A model generated the notes under the pieces. That model was not told where the DNA came from and searched no databases. It was given only the letters and a program-made list of their open reading frames with translations. A stretch of DNA of 64,000 bases from Reyranella humidisoli (GTDB taxonomy: Bacteria; Pseudomonadota; Alphaproteobacteria; Reyranellales; Reyranellaceae), in contig NZ_JAHOPB010000002.1 in assembly GCF_019039055.1 (NCBI RefSeq), positions 682,001 to 746,000 on the forward strand, given 5' to 3'. This document shows positions 25,606 to 37,938 of the stretch, one piece after another; the stretch's first letter is position 1; every line of letters starts with the position of its first letter. The position numbers were made by a program, and so were the translations under genes.

Positions 25606-26688
25606 GTGCGCCGTAATCTTTTGAAACTAGCGACATACGCCGCAGCGCTGCTTGCGGTGACGGGCGGCGCTTTCGCACAGGACAGCAAGGCGATCGCCAA
25701 GCCCGTGTCCGCGCCGTCGACGGCGCGCTTCATTCACATGCAGACCGCCTTCAATCCCGCTCTCCCGGGCTCGGGCGAGGGGGTGAGGTTGTTCACCCGG
25801 ACCGTCAAGCACATGACGGCAGGGGCCTTCGCCATCAAGATCATCGAGCCGGGCCGGATCGCACCGACCGCGGACATGCTGGACGCCATCGTTTCCGGCG
25901 ACCTCGAAGCCGCCTTTACGTGGTCGGGTTACGCGGCAAACAAGTCGCCCGTCTTCAACATCTTCGCGACGGTTCCGTTCGGGCCCGGCCCGGAGGAGAT
26001 GATCTCGTGGATGCTCGAGGGCGATGGCTCGCGCATTCACCGCGAGGCTTACGACAAGCTGGGGGTCGCCGGCATTCCCTGCGGTATCCAGGGGCCCAAG
26101 GGCGGCGGATGGTTCCGGGGCGAGATCGACACCGTGGCCGACTTCAAGGGCCTGCGCCTGCGCTACGGCAAGCTGGCGGCCGACGTGATCGCCCGTCTGG
26201 GCGCGGTGCCCGTGCCGCTGCCGCCGGGCGAGTTCTTCTACAAGCTGCAGCAGGGCAACGTGGACGGTGGCGAGATGTCGACGCCCGCCATGGATGCGGC
26301 CTTGGGCTTCGACAAGCTCGGCTTGCCGTACTACCTGCCCGGCTGGCAGCAGCCGTCGGCCGTGCTCGATTTCCTCATGCGCAAGGACAAGTGGGCGGCC
26401 TTGCCGGCCTCGCTGCGGGCGCAGATCGAGACGGCCTGCCAGGCAAACATCGCGTGGATGTTGAGCCGGTCCCCGAATGTCCAGGGCCTCGCGCTCGAGA
26501 AGCTGAAGGCATCGGGTGTCGTGGTCCGCGAATGGTCGCCCGACGTGATGGCCGCCTTCCGCAAGAATAGCGACATCGTGGTCAAGGACCTGGCCGAGCG
26601 CGATGCCGATTTCGCCGCCGCTCTCGCCAACCAGCGGGCCTTCATGGCCCAGGGCGCCCACTGGCGGACGCTGTCCCGCCTGCCATAA
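25606..26688 (+). CDS. Orphan DctP-like TRAP-transporter solute receptor
   Basis: About 360 residues from GTG 25606, which begins a signal peptide (basic VRRNLLKLATYAAALL, cleavage near GAFAQD). The mature protein has the DctP-type pattern: GSGEGVRLFTRTVKHMTAGA, the ligand-arginine region GLRLRYGKLAADVIARLGA, and LQQGNVDGGEMSTPAMDAA. This matches receptors for alpha-keto or other carboxylic acids. No DctQ or DctM membrane genes are adjacent. In-frame GTG codons at 25528 and 25546 would give a longer non-hydrophobic leader and are less likely. It sits between the acyl-CoA dehydrogenase and mccB. Confidence 0.82.
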   Translation: MRRNLLKLATYAAALLAVTGGAFAQDSKAIAKPVSAPSTARFIHMQTAFNPALPGSGEGVRLFTRTVKHMTAGAFAIKIIEPGRIAPTADMLDAIVSGDLEAAFTWSGYAANKSPVFNIFATVPFGPGPEEMISWMLEGDGSRIHREAYDKLGVAGIPCGIQGPKGGGWFRGEIDTVADFKGLRLRYGKLAADVIARLGAVPVPLPPGEFFYKLQQGNVDGGEMSTPAMDAALGFDKLGLPYYLPGWQQPSAVLDFLMRKDKWAALPASLRAQIETACQANIAWMLSRSPNVQGLALEKLKASGVVVREWSPDVMAAFRKNSDIVVKDLAERDADFAAALANQRAFMAQGAHWRTLSRLP

Positions 26689-26733
26689 CCGGCGGCTTGC
26701 ACGCGGTCCCCGGTCCGGGCAGTTTGCCTTGGC

Positions 26734-28341
<1,608 letters not shown>

Positions 28342-28348
28342 TCCGGCC

Positions 28349-29130
28349 ATGACCGACACGATCCTGACGAAAGTCGAGGGCGGCGTGGCCACGCTCACGC
28401 TCAATCGGCCGAAGGAGATGAATTCCTTCGACGGCGACACGGCGCGCGCCATCATCGATGCCGTTGAGGCCTTCGCCGCCGACGAGGCCGTGCGCACCCT
28501 CGTGGTGGCGAGCGGGGGACCGGTGTTCTGCGCCGGGGGCGACTTCAACTGGGTGCTGAGCTGGCCCGAGCTCGACGCCATCACCCGCAAGGTCGGCGCC
28601 GATTCGCTGATGGCGGCGATCCAGGCGGTCTACGATTTTCCCAAGCCGTCGATTGCGCGCGTCCAGGGCGCGGCGGTGGGCGGCGGCGTTGGCCTGATGC
28701 TGGCCTGCGACTTCGCGGTCACCGTCTCCTCGGCACGCTTCGGCCTCACCTCGGCCCGCAACGGCCTGCTCGCGGGCATCGCCATCCCGGTGCTGATCCA
28801 GGCGGTCGGGCCGCGCATGGCGCGGCAGCTCCTGATGCACGGCGGCATGTTCGATTCGGCGACGGCGCTGCGCATCGGCCTGATCGACCAGGTGGTCGAG
28901 GAGGATGCGCTCGACGCGACGGTTGCGGCGCTTGCCGACGAACTGCGCCGCGGCGCGCCCTCCGTCCAGACACTGGTCAAGAAGCTGATCACTGAAATCG
29001 ACGCCATGCCGCACGATCGCGCGGTCGCCGACCTGATCGGCGAACACGTCGCCGTCCAGTGCACGACCGACGACGCGATCGAGGGCATGAGCGCGTTTCT
29101 GAACAAGCGCAAACCGAAGTGGGCCGTCTG

Positions 29131-29131
<1 letters not shown>
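28349..29131 (+). CDS. Enoyl-CoA hydratase/isomerase (probable methylglutaconyl-CoA hydratase)
   Basis: A 260-residue crotonase. The oxyanion-hole segments GGPVFCAGGDFNW and VQGAAVGGGVGLMLACD are present. Lying between mccB and mccA it most likely hydrates 3-methylglutaconyl-CoA to HMG-CoA, the step between carboxylase and lyase; this is by context. The position of the usual second catalytic Glu is not obvious by eye (SARNGLLAGI), so isomerase activity is possible. Its stop overlaps the mccA start by one base. Confidence 0.85.
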
Positions 29132-31133
<2,002 letters not shown>

Positions 31134-31137
<4 letters not shown>

Positions 31138-31493
31138 ACGCGCTGCTTGGCGGCTGGCGGCTCGAGAGCTGGTCGTATCTCTACGAGGATGGCCGCCCGC
31201 CTGAGTTTCCGATGGGCGCCGACGCCAAAGGCTACATCCTCTACACGCCGCAGGGCCAGGTGAGCGCGACCATCATGCGCGCCGATGCCAGCGAGTGCTT
31301 CGCTTATGCCGGCCGCTACGAGCTCGCAGACGGCACGGTGTTCCACACTATCGAGATCTCGACCAACAAGGCGCTGGTCGGCCTGCGCTCGACCCGGCAC
31401 ATCGGGCTCGACGGAGACCGCCTGACTCTGTCGGGGCCGGACTTCGCCGCCGGAACCGCCCGCACGCAGCAGATCGTCTGGCGGCGCGCCTAG
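31134..31493 (+). CDS. Small lipocalin-like domain protein
   Basis: A 119-residue protein beginning NALLGGWRLESWSYLYEDG and containing GYILYTPQGQVSATIMR, the pattern of the lipocalin-like domain found in short bacterial proteins (Lipocalin_5 type). No signal peptide, so cytosolic; it may bind a small hydrophobic or CoA-linked compound, but no function is established. The ATGA overlap with mccA shows it belongs to the leucine operon. It ends 4 bases into the convergent permease gene. Confidence 0.72.
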
Positions 31494-32764
31494 CGTCGAG
31501 CAGCGCCAAGGATCGCGTTCAGCAGAATCGCGCCGAAGGTCGCGGTGCCGATGCCGCCCATGGCGAAGTCGCCGAACTTCAGGGTGAAGTCACCGGTTCC
31601 CAGGACAAGAGCGATGGCGGCCACCATGAGGTTGCGGCTCTGGGTGAAGTCGACCTTGTTGTCGACCCAGATCTTGGCGCCTGCCACGGCGATCAGGCCG
31701 AACACGACGATACTGACGCCGCCCATCACCGGCAGCGGGATGGTGTGGATCAGCGCGCCGAACTTGGGCGAGAAGCCCAGCAGGATCGCGAACAGGCCGG
31801 CGACGACGAACAAGGCCGTCGAGTAGATGCGGGTGGCGGCCATCACGCCGATATTCTCGGCATAGGTCGTGACACCGGTGCCGCCGACGCCTCCGGCCAA
31901 CATGGTCGCCACACCATCGCCCAGGAAGGCGCGGCCGACATAGGGATCCATGTTGCGGCCGGTCATCGCGCTGACGGCGCGAAGATGGCCGAGATTCTCG
32001 GCCACGAGGATGAGGGCGACGGGGGCGATCAGCACGATCGCGTGGGTGTCGAAGACCGGCGCGGTGAAGGCGGGAGCACCGAACCACGCGGCCTTGGCCA
32101 GCAACTCGCCGCTCACCGGCTTGCCCCAACCCAGCCCGTTGGCAAGGAAGGCATAGACGAGTGTCGCGACGACCAGGCCGACCAGCACCAGCAAGCGCCG
32201 GGTCATGCCACGCGTGAAGACCGCGACCAGCGCGATGCTCAGGAAGGTCACGGCCTGCATCCAAGCGTCGAAGGGCGTCGGTGCCATGTTCTTGACGGGC
32301 ACGGCGGCGAGGTTGAGGCCGATCACCGCGACCACGGCGCCGGTCACGACCGGCGGCATCAGCCGCTCGATCCAGCCGGTGCCGCTGGCCATCACGACCA
32401 GTCCGATCAGCGCGTAGACCGCGCCGCAGATCACGATGCCGCCAAGCGCGACCGCTATATTGGCGTTGGCGCCCTGGCCGGCATAGCCGGTGGCGGCCGC
32501 GACCACGGAAATGAAGGCGAAGGAGGAGCCGACATAGCTCGGCACCTTGCCACCCACGGCCATGAAGAAGATCAACGTGCCGACGCCGCTCATCAGGATG
32601 GCGACGTTGGGATCGAAGCCCATCAGGAGCGGTCCCAGCACGGTGGCGCCGAACATCGCCACCACATGCTGGATGCCCAGCGCCACGGTCTGCGGCCACG
32701 GCAGCCGCTCGTCCGGCGCGACGACGACGCCGTCGGCCGGCTGCTTCACGGTCCAGTCGAGCAT
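31490..32764 (-). CDS. Uracil/xanthine (NCS2) permease, RutG-like
   Basis: A 424-residue membrane protein of the nucleobase:cation symporter-2 family, with LGIQHVVAMFGATVLGPLL near the start, the SSFAFISVVAA region, NLGHLRAVSAMTGRNMDPY carrying the substrate-site Glu of the NLG region, and GGVGGTGVTTYAENIGVMA. This is closest to uracil permease UraA and pyrimidine permease RutG. No pyrimidine-degradation genes are adjacent. SD AGAGGGGGAG precedes ATG 32764. It lies 22 bases after the DUF2189 gene, in the same direction. Confidence 0.9.
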   Translation of the reverse strand: MLDWTVKQPADGVVVAPDERLPWPQTVALGIQHVVAMFGATVLGPLLMGFDPNVAILMSGVGTLIFFMAVGGKVPSYVGSSFAFISVVAAATGYAGQGANANIAVALGGIVICGAVYALIGLVVMASGTGWIERLMPPVVTGAVVAVIGLNLAAVPVKNMAPTPFDAWMQAVTFLSIALVAVFTRGMTRRLLVLVGLVVATLVYAFLANGLGWGKPVSGELLAKAAWFGAPAFTAPVFDTHAIVLIAPVALILVAENLGHLRAVSAMTGRNMDPYVGRAFLGDGVATMLAGGVGGTGVTTYAENIGVMAATRIYSTALFVVAGLFAILLGFSPKFGALIHTIPLPVMGGVSIVVFGLIAVAGAKIWVDNKVDFTQSRNLMVAAIALVLGTGDFTLKFGDFAMGGIGTATFGAILLNAILGAARR

Positions 32765-32786
32765 TCTCCCCCTCTTGTCTTTTTCG

Positions 32787-33659
32787 TTACGCGACGAGCT
32801 TTCTATAGAGGTGCCAGGTGGCGTGGCCCAGTACCGGCAGCACGATGGCGAGCCCGATCAAAAGGGGCAGGGCGCCGAGCGTGAGGCTGGTCGCGACGAT
32901 CATGCCCCACACTGCCATCGGTCCTGGGTTCAGCCGCACGGCGCGGACCGATGTTGCGATGGCATTGCCGACGCCGACATTGCGGTCGAGCAGCATCGGC
33001 AGGGAGACGACGCCGATCACCAGCACGAGCAGCGCGAAGAGGAAGCCGACGCCGATGCCGACGATCGTCATGGTCAGGCCCTGCGGCGTGTTCAGCGCGT
33101 CGCGCACGAAGGCGACAGCCGAAACAGGCGCATCCGGACCCAGGGTCACGGTGTAGAGGAAGTTCGCCGCAAACAGCCACAGGCAGAAAATCGCCAGCAA
33201 CAAAAGGCCCATGACGATGATCGAGCCGATGTTCGGCGAGCGGGCGACAGCAAAAGCGTCCGTCCAGTGTGTTTCGAGCCCGCGCTCGCGGCGACGGCTG
33301 ATCTCGTAGAGGCCGAGCCCGAACACTGGCGCGATCAGCGCGAAGCCCGCGATCAGCGGAAAGACGAGGGCCAGCATCCCGTAGTCGAAGGCCATGCGCG
33401 AGATCGCGAGGCCGGCGAGGGGATAGAGCAGACAGAGCATCATCACATCCGTCCGGCAGGCGCCGAAGTCGCGCACGCCCCTGGCGAGGGCGTCGCCGAT
33501 ATCGGTGGCCGTGATGCGACGGACCGTGGGCGACGCCGAGGCGCGATCCTCCCAGGCTCCATCCATCGAGTTGGCCGCCGAGCCGACGACCTGACTTGTC
33601 TGCTTCAGATGATCCCATCCCCATTCGAGGGGATTGCGGACGTGGTTCTGCATGGCCAT
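32787..33659 (-). CDS. DUF2189 family integral membrane protein
   Basis: About 290 residues. After a soluble N-terminus with VRRITATDIGDALARGVRDF come about six hydrophobic segments (for example MLCLLYPLAGLAISRMAF, FPLIAGFALIAPVFGLGLY and GFLFALLVLVIGVVSLPML) and the motif GLETHWTDAFAV, which fits the DUF2189 family. Function unknown. ATG 33659 is favoured because AAGGAGG lies six bases upstream; a longer frame from 33710 lacks an SD. Probably first gene of a two-gene unit with the NCS2 permease. Confidence 0.8.
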   Translation of the reverse strand: MAMQNHVRNPLEWGWDHLKQTSQVVGSAANSMDGAWEDRASASPTVRRITATDIGDALARGVRDFGACRTDVMMLCLLYPLAGLAISRMAFDYGMLALVFPLIAGFALIAPVFGLGLYEISRRRERGLETHWTDAFAVARSPNIGSIIVMGLLLLAIFCLWLFAANFLYTVTLGPDAPVSAVAFVRDALNTPQGLTMTIVGIGVGFLFALLVLVIGVVSLPMLLDRNVGVGNAIATSVRAVRLNPGPMAVWGMIVATSLTLGALPLLIGLAIVLPVLGHATWHLYRKLVA

Positions 33660-33696
33660 GACTGCCTCCTTGCGAACGAAGTTCGAAGGTCGCGGT

Positions 33697-33715
33697 CTGT
33701 CGTCGATCACGACAG
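33697..33715. promoter_or_regulatory. Inverted repeat CTGTCGT-N5-ACGACAG upstream of DUF2189 gene
   Basis: Perfect 7-bp arms with a 5-base centre, 38–56 bases upstream of the DUF2189 start. A candidate operator by position and symmetry only; no regulator identified. Confidence 0.3.
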
Positions 33716-33751
33716 GGCGCGATCTACCACAAGGAGGAGTCTACGCCTGGC

Positions 33752-33775
33752 GGAAGGGGATGTCGTCCCCCTTCC
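33752..33775. terminator. Hairpin downstream of the class IV aminotransferase gene
   Basis: GGAAGGGG (33752–33759) pairs with CCCCTTCC (33768–33775) over an 8-base loop, about 25 bases past the aminotransferase stop on the minus strand. There is no T-run after it, so it may be a Rho-type or stabilising structure. A shifted pairing (GGGGA with TCCCC) is also possible. Confidence 0.35.
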
Positions 33776-33799
33776 CATGCACTGCGGAGGAAGCCTTCG

Positions 33800-34729
33800 C
33801 TACTGCGAGAACTTCAGGTACTGGGCCACGAAATCGCAGCCGACGCTCTTGGAATAGGCGTCGATCAGCTTCTGGGTGATCGGGCCCGGCGCCTTCCCGT
33901 CACCGACCGGCGCGCCGTTGAAGCTCTTCACCGGCAGGATGCAGAGGCTGGTGGAGGTCAGGAACATTTCCTCGGCATTGGCGGCGTCGAACAGGTCGAC
34001 ATCGCCCGGCGTGCACTCGATGCCGAGCTGCTTGGCCATGTCCATGGTCATCTGGCGGCTGACGCCCGGCAACACGTAACGCTCCGACGGCGTGAAGAGC
34101 GCGCCCTCGCGCACGATGAAGATGTTGCTGCCGAGGCCTTCGGCGAGATTGCCGTTCTCGTCGAGCAGGATCGGCCAGGCGTCGGGGTTGAGCGCCTTGA
34201 TCGGCTTCTCGGCCATGATCATGTTGAGATAGTTGTGCGTCTTGGCACGCGGGCTGAGCATCGACGGGGCGATTCGGCGGGCCGTCGTGGTCATCGCCTC
34301 GGCGCCCTCGCGATAGAGCTTGCCACGCTTGGCGAGCGGCAGCGGCAGCATTTCGATCACGACGTTGGGACCGGTATGATCCCAGCCTTCGTCGCCTACG
34401 GCGTCGACGCCGCGGCTGACCCTCTGGCCCAGCCACCAGTCGCCGACCTCGGCGCGCAGATGCTCGTTGCGCGCCACGACCTCTTCGCTGTGCGCGACCA
34501 TCTCCTTGGCCGACAGGCCGGGATCGATCTGCAGGTAGCGCAGCGAACGATAGAACCGGTCGATATGCTCCTTCAGTCGGAAGGGCACGCCGTTGAAGGT
34601 GCGGGTCATGTCGAAGGCGCCGTCGCCGTACTTCCAGCTGCGATCGCGGAAGGGGATCATGACCTCGTTCTCCGGCAGGAACTTGCCGTTGAACCAGGCG
34701 ATGCGTTGATTGCTGAGTTGCTGGGCCAT
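33800..34729 (-). CDS. Class IV (branched-chain/D-amino acid type) aminotransferase
   Basis: A 309-residue fold-type IV PLP enzyme. Start MAQQLSNQRIAWFNGKFLPE is followed by IPFRDRSWKYGDGAFDMTRT, the family N-terminal block. The PLP lysine is in SPRAKTHNYLNMIMAE (the S-x-x-K-x-x-N-Y pattern). Then come DENGNLAEGLGSNIFIV and NAEEMFLTSTSLCILPV. Members include branched-chain, D-alanine and (R)-amine transaminases; specificity is not assignable. AGGAG precedes ATG 34729. It follows the GntR regulator by 13 bases in the same direction, so it should share that promoter and belong to the amine island. Confidence 0.88.
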   Translation of the reverse strand: MAQQLSNQRIAWFNGKFLPENEVMIPFRDRSWKYGDGAFDMTRTFNGVPFRLKEHIDRFYRSLRYLQIDPGLSAKEMVAHSEEVVARNEHLRAEVGDWWLGQRVSRGVDAVGDEGWDHTGPNVVIEMLPLPLAKRGKLYREGAEAMTTTARRIAPSMLSPRAKTHNYLNMIMAEKPIKALNPDAWPILLDENGNLAEGLGSNIFIVREGALFTPSERYVLPGVSRQMTMDMAKQLGIECTPGDVDLFDAANAEEMFLTSTSLCILPVKSFNGAPVGDGKAPGPITQKLIDAYSKSVGCDFVAQYLKFSQ

Positions 34730-34742
34730 GCTTTTCTCCTGA

Positions 34743-35501
34743 TCAGACGGCTGGAACTTCGAACGCTGCGACGCCCGCCGACGGATGGCGTCTCTTACTG
34801 ACGATCGCCGGGGCGGCCGGCGCGATATTGCCATTCTCGTCGGCGAGACCGGCGACAAAGGAAAGGGTGCGGCGGATGTCGTTCTCCATTTCGCGGCGTG
34901 CGGCCAATGAATCGCGCGTCTGCAGCGCTTCGATCAGGCGCTGCCGGCCGGCGGGACCCCGCGGCGAGGAGACAAAGTCCGGATAAAGGAGGTTCATGTA
35001 GGGGCCTGTCTGCAGCCAAAGCCCCTCGATCAAGCGCAACAGGGTCGGCTGACCGGCCACCGCGTAGACGGCAAAATGGAACTCTCGCAGCTTCTGGCGG
35101 TCGGTGGCGGCATCGCCGCGGTTGCGGGCTATCATGATCTCCCGCGCGATGCGGCGAAGGTTGGCGATCTGATCACGTGTCGCAACCTGTGCGGCTTTTG
35201 CCGCTGCGAGTCCCTCGAGGCTCGAGCGGATGTCGCGCAATTCGAGCACCTTGTCTCGCGTCATCAGCGGAACACGGACGGACCTGTTGGGGTTCATTTC
35301 GAACGCCCCTTCGGCGACCAGCCGACGAAGCGCCTCGCGCACCGGCGTGAGGCTGACGTCGAGCACGCCGGCAACGTATCGGAAGGTGACTTTCTGCCCG
35401 GGAGCGAAGCGGCCCGTCGCCAGAGCCTCACGCAACGATTCATACACCTGCTGGCGGAGCGAGGTGTCGGTGGCATCCGGGGGGCGCGCGGCGCGGGGCA
35501 T
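34743..35501 (-). CDS. GntR-family (FadR/FCD subfamily) transcriptional regulator
   Basis: A 252-residue regulator. The N-terminal winged helix (SLRQQVYESLREALATGRF; LDVSLTPVREALRRLVAEGA) is followed by an all-helical FCD effector domain (ELRDIRSSLEGLAAAKAAQ; REFHFAVYAVAGQPTLLRLI) with His residues that may bind a metal. These proteins are usually repressors released by a carboxylic-acid ligand. It is divergent from the class III aminotransferase operon, and two TGTGATCACA palindromes lie in the 152 bases between them, so it very likely regulates both itself and that operon. Confidence 0.9.
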   Translation of the reverse strand: MPRAARPPDATDTSLRQQVYESLREALATGRFAPGQKVTFRYVAGVLDVSLTPVREALRRLVAEGAFEMNPNRSVRVPLMTRDKVLELRDIRSSLEGLAAAKAAQVATRDQIANLRRIAREIMIARNRGDAATDRQKLREFHFAVYAVAGQPTLLRLIEGLWLQTGPYMNLLYPDFVSSPRGPAGRQRLIEALQTRDSLAARREMENDIRRTLSFVAGLADENGNIAPAAPAIVSKRRHPSAGVAAFEVPAV

Positions 35502-35532
35502 ATGTTGCGAAGCTTACCGCATGCCCGTCGGA

Positions 35533-35546
35533 TTTGTGATCACAAA
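35533..35546. promoter_or_regulatory. Operator site 1 (TTTGTGATCACAAA)
   Basis: A 14-bp perfect palindrome with core TGTGATCACA, 32 bases upstream of the GntR start and immediately upstream of the predicted -35 of the divergent operon. The same 10-bp core recurs 57 bases away. The placement suits autoregulation by the GntR protein. Confidence 0.65.
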
Positions 35547-35552
35547 AATGCA

Positions 35553-35581
35553 TTGCTGGGCTGAGGCGCGGCCGTTAGGCT
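35553..35581 (+). promoter_or_regulatory. Possible promoter of the class III aminotransferase operon
   Basis: TTGCTG (35553–35558), 17-base spacer, TAGGCT (35576–35581). The match to consensus is modest (3 of 6 in each box). Support comes mainly from its placement: operator 1 ends 6 bases before the -35 and operator 2 begins near the expected transcription start. Confidence 0.3.
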
Positions 35582-35591
35582 CGGCGCGTTC

Positions 35592-35601
35592 TGTGATCAC
35601 A
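35592..35601. promoter_or_regulatory. Operator site 2 (TGTGATCACA)
   Basis: Second copy of the 10-bp palindromic core, centred 57 bases from the first and 52 bases before the aminotransferase ATG. A repressor here would block the start region of the operon; two sites could allow looping or cooperative binding. Confidence 0.6.
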
Positions 35602-35653
35602 CTATTCGACGATTGCCACGTGTCGTGGGCATTGTTTTTGCTGGGTGAGGAAC

Positions 35654-36964
35654 ATGCGCTCATACGCGAAATCGATCGCACTCTACGAGAAGACCCGAAA
35701 GCATCTGGCAGGCGGCGTCAGCAGCAACGTGCGCTACGCCAGCGTTCCGGTGCCGCTGTTCTTCGCCAGGGGCGAGGGCGCTCGGCTCCACGATGTCGAT
35801 GGCAATGTTCATATTGACTACGTACTGGGCAACGGCCCCGCCATTCTGGGGCACGCGCCGAAGAAGGTGATCGACGCCGTTGCGGCATCACTGGGCGAAG
35901 GCCAGCTCTTCGCCGCGCAGAATCCGCGCGAAACCGAACTGGCGGAGCGGCTCTGTCGCTTGCTGCCCGGGGCCGAGCTGGTTCGCTTCTCGACCTCCGG
36001 GACGGAAGCCGTGCTGATGGCCTTTCGCCTTGCCCGGGCCTTCACGGGCCGCGACAAGATTCTTAAGTTCGAGGGTCACTATCACGGCTGGAGTGACCAG
36101 GCCTATATCAGCGCCCGGCCGCCGCTGAACGAAGCGGGTCCCGCCGATGCACCGGTGCCCGTCGCCGGTTCGCCCGGCATGCCCGCGAGTGTTCTGGGTG
36201 ACGTCGCAGTCTGTGCCTGGAACGATCTCGATCTGCTCGAGCAAACGCTGGAACGCCATCGCGGCCAGATCGCCGGGGTGATCATGGAACCGATCATGGT
36301 GAATGGCGGGGCGATCCCGCCAGCGCCGGGCTATCTGGAAGGCGTACGGGCCCTTTGCAACAAGCACGGTGCTCTCTTCATCTGCGACGAGGTCATCACC
36401 GGGTTCCGCGTCGGCCTGCGCGGGGCGCAGGGAAAGTTCGGGGTCACTGCCGATCTCAGCATCTATGCAAAGGCGGTGGCGGCCGGTTTCCCGCTGGCGA
36501 TGGTCGCGGGCCGACGCGACATCATGGACACGCTGCTCGACAAGGGCGTGATGCACGGGGGGACCTATAACGGCAACGTCCAGAGCATGGCGGCGGCGCT
36601 GGCAGCCCTGGATGTCCTTGAAGCCCATGATGGCGCGGTCTATCGCGACCTCGAGGCCCGCGGCACGGAACTGATGCAGGGCCTCGCGTCCCTTGCGAAG
36701 AAGCACAGGTTGCCCATCCTGGTGCAGGGCATGCCCGCGATCTTCCAGACGTTCTTCACGTCGGGAGCGGCACCGCGGAACTATCGTGAGTCGGCTGCCT
36801 GCGACCGCGACGCCATGCTTGCGCTCCACGCGGCATTGCAGGAGGAGGGGGTGCGCGCCCAGCAGGCCGGCAAGTGGTTCCTGTCGACCGCGCACGACAA
36901 GCCGGTCATCGAAGAGACGCTGGCCGCGGCCGACCGCGCCATGGCCAAAGTGGCGCGTGCCTAG
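35654..36964 (+). CDS. Class III aminotransferase, glutamate-1-semialdehyde aminomutase-like
   Basis: About 436 residues from ATG 35654 (GTG 35645 is also in frame). Features: AGGVSSNVRYASVPVPLFF, GNGPAILGHAP, FSTSGTEAVLMAFRLARAFT, KFEGHYHGWSD, FICDEVITGFRVGLRGAQG and the PLP lysine in SIYAKAVAAGFPLAMVAG. This is the HemL-like branch, which in catabolic clusters usually contains omega-amino acid, beta-amino acid or amine transaminases. It opens an operon with a PotABCD-type importer, so it probably acts on the imported amine; a haem-pathway role is unlikely here. Confidence 0.88.
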   Translation: MRSYAKSIALYEKTRKHLAGGVSSNVRYASVPVPLFFARGEGARLHDVDGNVHIDYVLGNGPAILGHAPKKVIDAVAASLGEGQLFAAQNPRETELAERLCRLLPGAELVRFSTSGTEAVLMAFRLARAFTGRDKILKFEGHYHGWSDQAYISARPPLNEAGPADAPVPVAGSPGMPASVLGDVAVCAWNDLDLLEQTLERHRGQIAGVIMEPIMVNGGAIPPAPGYLEGVRALCNKHGALFICDEVITGFRVGLRGAQGKFGVTADLSIYAKAVAAGFPLAMVAGRRDIMDTLLDKGVMHGGTYNGNVQSMAAALAALDVLEAHDGAVYRDLEARGTELMQGLASLAKKHRLPILVQGMPAIFQTFFTSGAAPRNYRESAACDRDAMLALHAALQEEGVRAQQAGKWFLSTAHDKPVIEETLAAADRAMAKVARA

Positions 36965-37927
36965 ATGTCGGATATCCGTCTCGAAGGAGTGACGAAGCGC
37001 TACGGCACCTTCGCGGCGGCCGACTCGGTCGATCTGTCGGTGACGCAGGGCGAGTTCGTCACCATCCTGGGACCGAGCGGCTCGGGAAAGACGACGCTGC
37101 TGTCGCTGATCGCCGGCCTCAACCGGCCGACCTCGGGGCGCATCTTCATCGGCGGCCGCGACGTCACCAACGCCACCGCGCAGGAACGCAATATCGGGCT
37201 GGTGTTCCAGTCCTACGCGCTGTTCCCGCACATGACGGTGCTCGACAACGTCCTGTTCCCGCTGGGTGTCCGCAAGATCGGCGGGGCAGAAGCCGACCGG
37301 CTGGCGCGCGATGCGTTGAAGCTCGTCCGCCTCGACGGGTTCGAGGCGCGTCGGCCGTCGCAGCTTTCCGGCGGCCAGCAGCAGCGCGTGGCGCTGGCGC
37401 GGGCCGTGGTCTTCAAGCCCGATATCCTGCTGCTCGACGAGCCGCTGGGCGCGCTCGACCGCAAGCTGCGCGAGGAGCTGCAGGTCGAGCTGAAGCAGCT
37501 GCAGCGCACGCTGGGCGTCACGACCCTGCTGGTCACGCACGACCAGGAAGAGGCGCTGTCTCTATCGGACCGCATCATGGTGCTGGACAAGGGGCGCACG
37601 CAGCAGGTCGCGGCGCCGACGGAGGCCTATCTCCGGCCCGCGAACCGCTTCGTGGCGGAGTTTCTGGGCATCGCCAACTTCGTTGGCCTGCCCGATGGGC
37701 GACAGGGCGTCGTGCGTCCCGAACGGGTCCGGCTGGGACGCGAGGGGCAGGGCCAGCCGGCCCGCGTAGTCGAGGCGATCTATCTCGGGCAGATGGTTCG
37801 CTACCACCTGGTGCTTGAGAGCAATCAATCGGTCGTGGCCGCCGTGCCGTTTCTCGGCTCGGCCCATGCGCCGGGAGAGCGTGTCAGCGTTTCTTGGGAC
37901 TCGGCCGATGTCTGGCCGGTAACATAA
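36965..37927 (+). CDS. ABC transporter ATP-binding protein, PotA-like
   Basis: A 320-residue ATPase. Walker A GPSGSGKTT, Q-loop VFQSYALFPHMTVLDN, signature LSGGQQQRVALARA, Walker B ILLLDEPLGALD, then a short C-terminal TOBE-like domain (from about residue 240). This is the polyamine/opine/iron group of ABC importers. The ATG directly abuts the aminotransferase stop. No SD separate from that gene's 3' end is evident. Confidence 0.92.
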   Translation: MSDIRLEGVTKRYGTFAAADSVDLSVTQGEFVTILGPSGSGKTTLLSLIAGLNRPTSGRIFIGGRDVTNATAQERNIGLVFQSYALFPHMTVLDNVLFPLGVRKIGGAEADRLARDALKLVRLDGFEARRPSQLSGGQQQRVALARAVVFKPDILLLDEPLGALDRKLREELQVELKQLQRTLGVTTLLVTHDQEEALSLSDRIMVLDKGRTQQVAAPTEAYLRPANRFVAEFLGIANFVGLPDGRQGVVRPERVRLGREGQGQPARVVEAIYLGQMVRYHLVLESNQSVVAAVPFLGSAHAPGERVSVSWDSADVWPVT

Positions 37928-37938
37928 AGGGGATCGAG

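Noticed and set aside
35533..35601. CRP-type sites for the TGTGATCACA palindromes
   Set aside because: CRP half-sites TGTGA and TCACA need about six bases between them; here they overlap in a contiguous 10-bp palindrome, which fits a GntR-type operator better.
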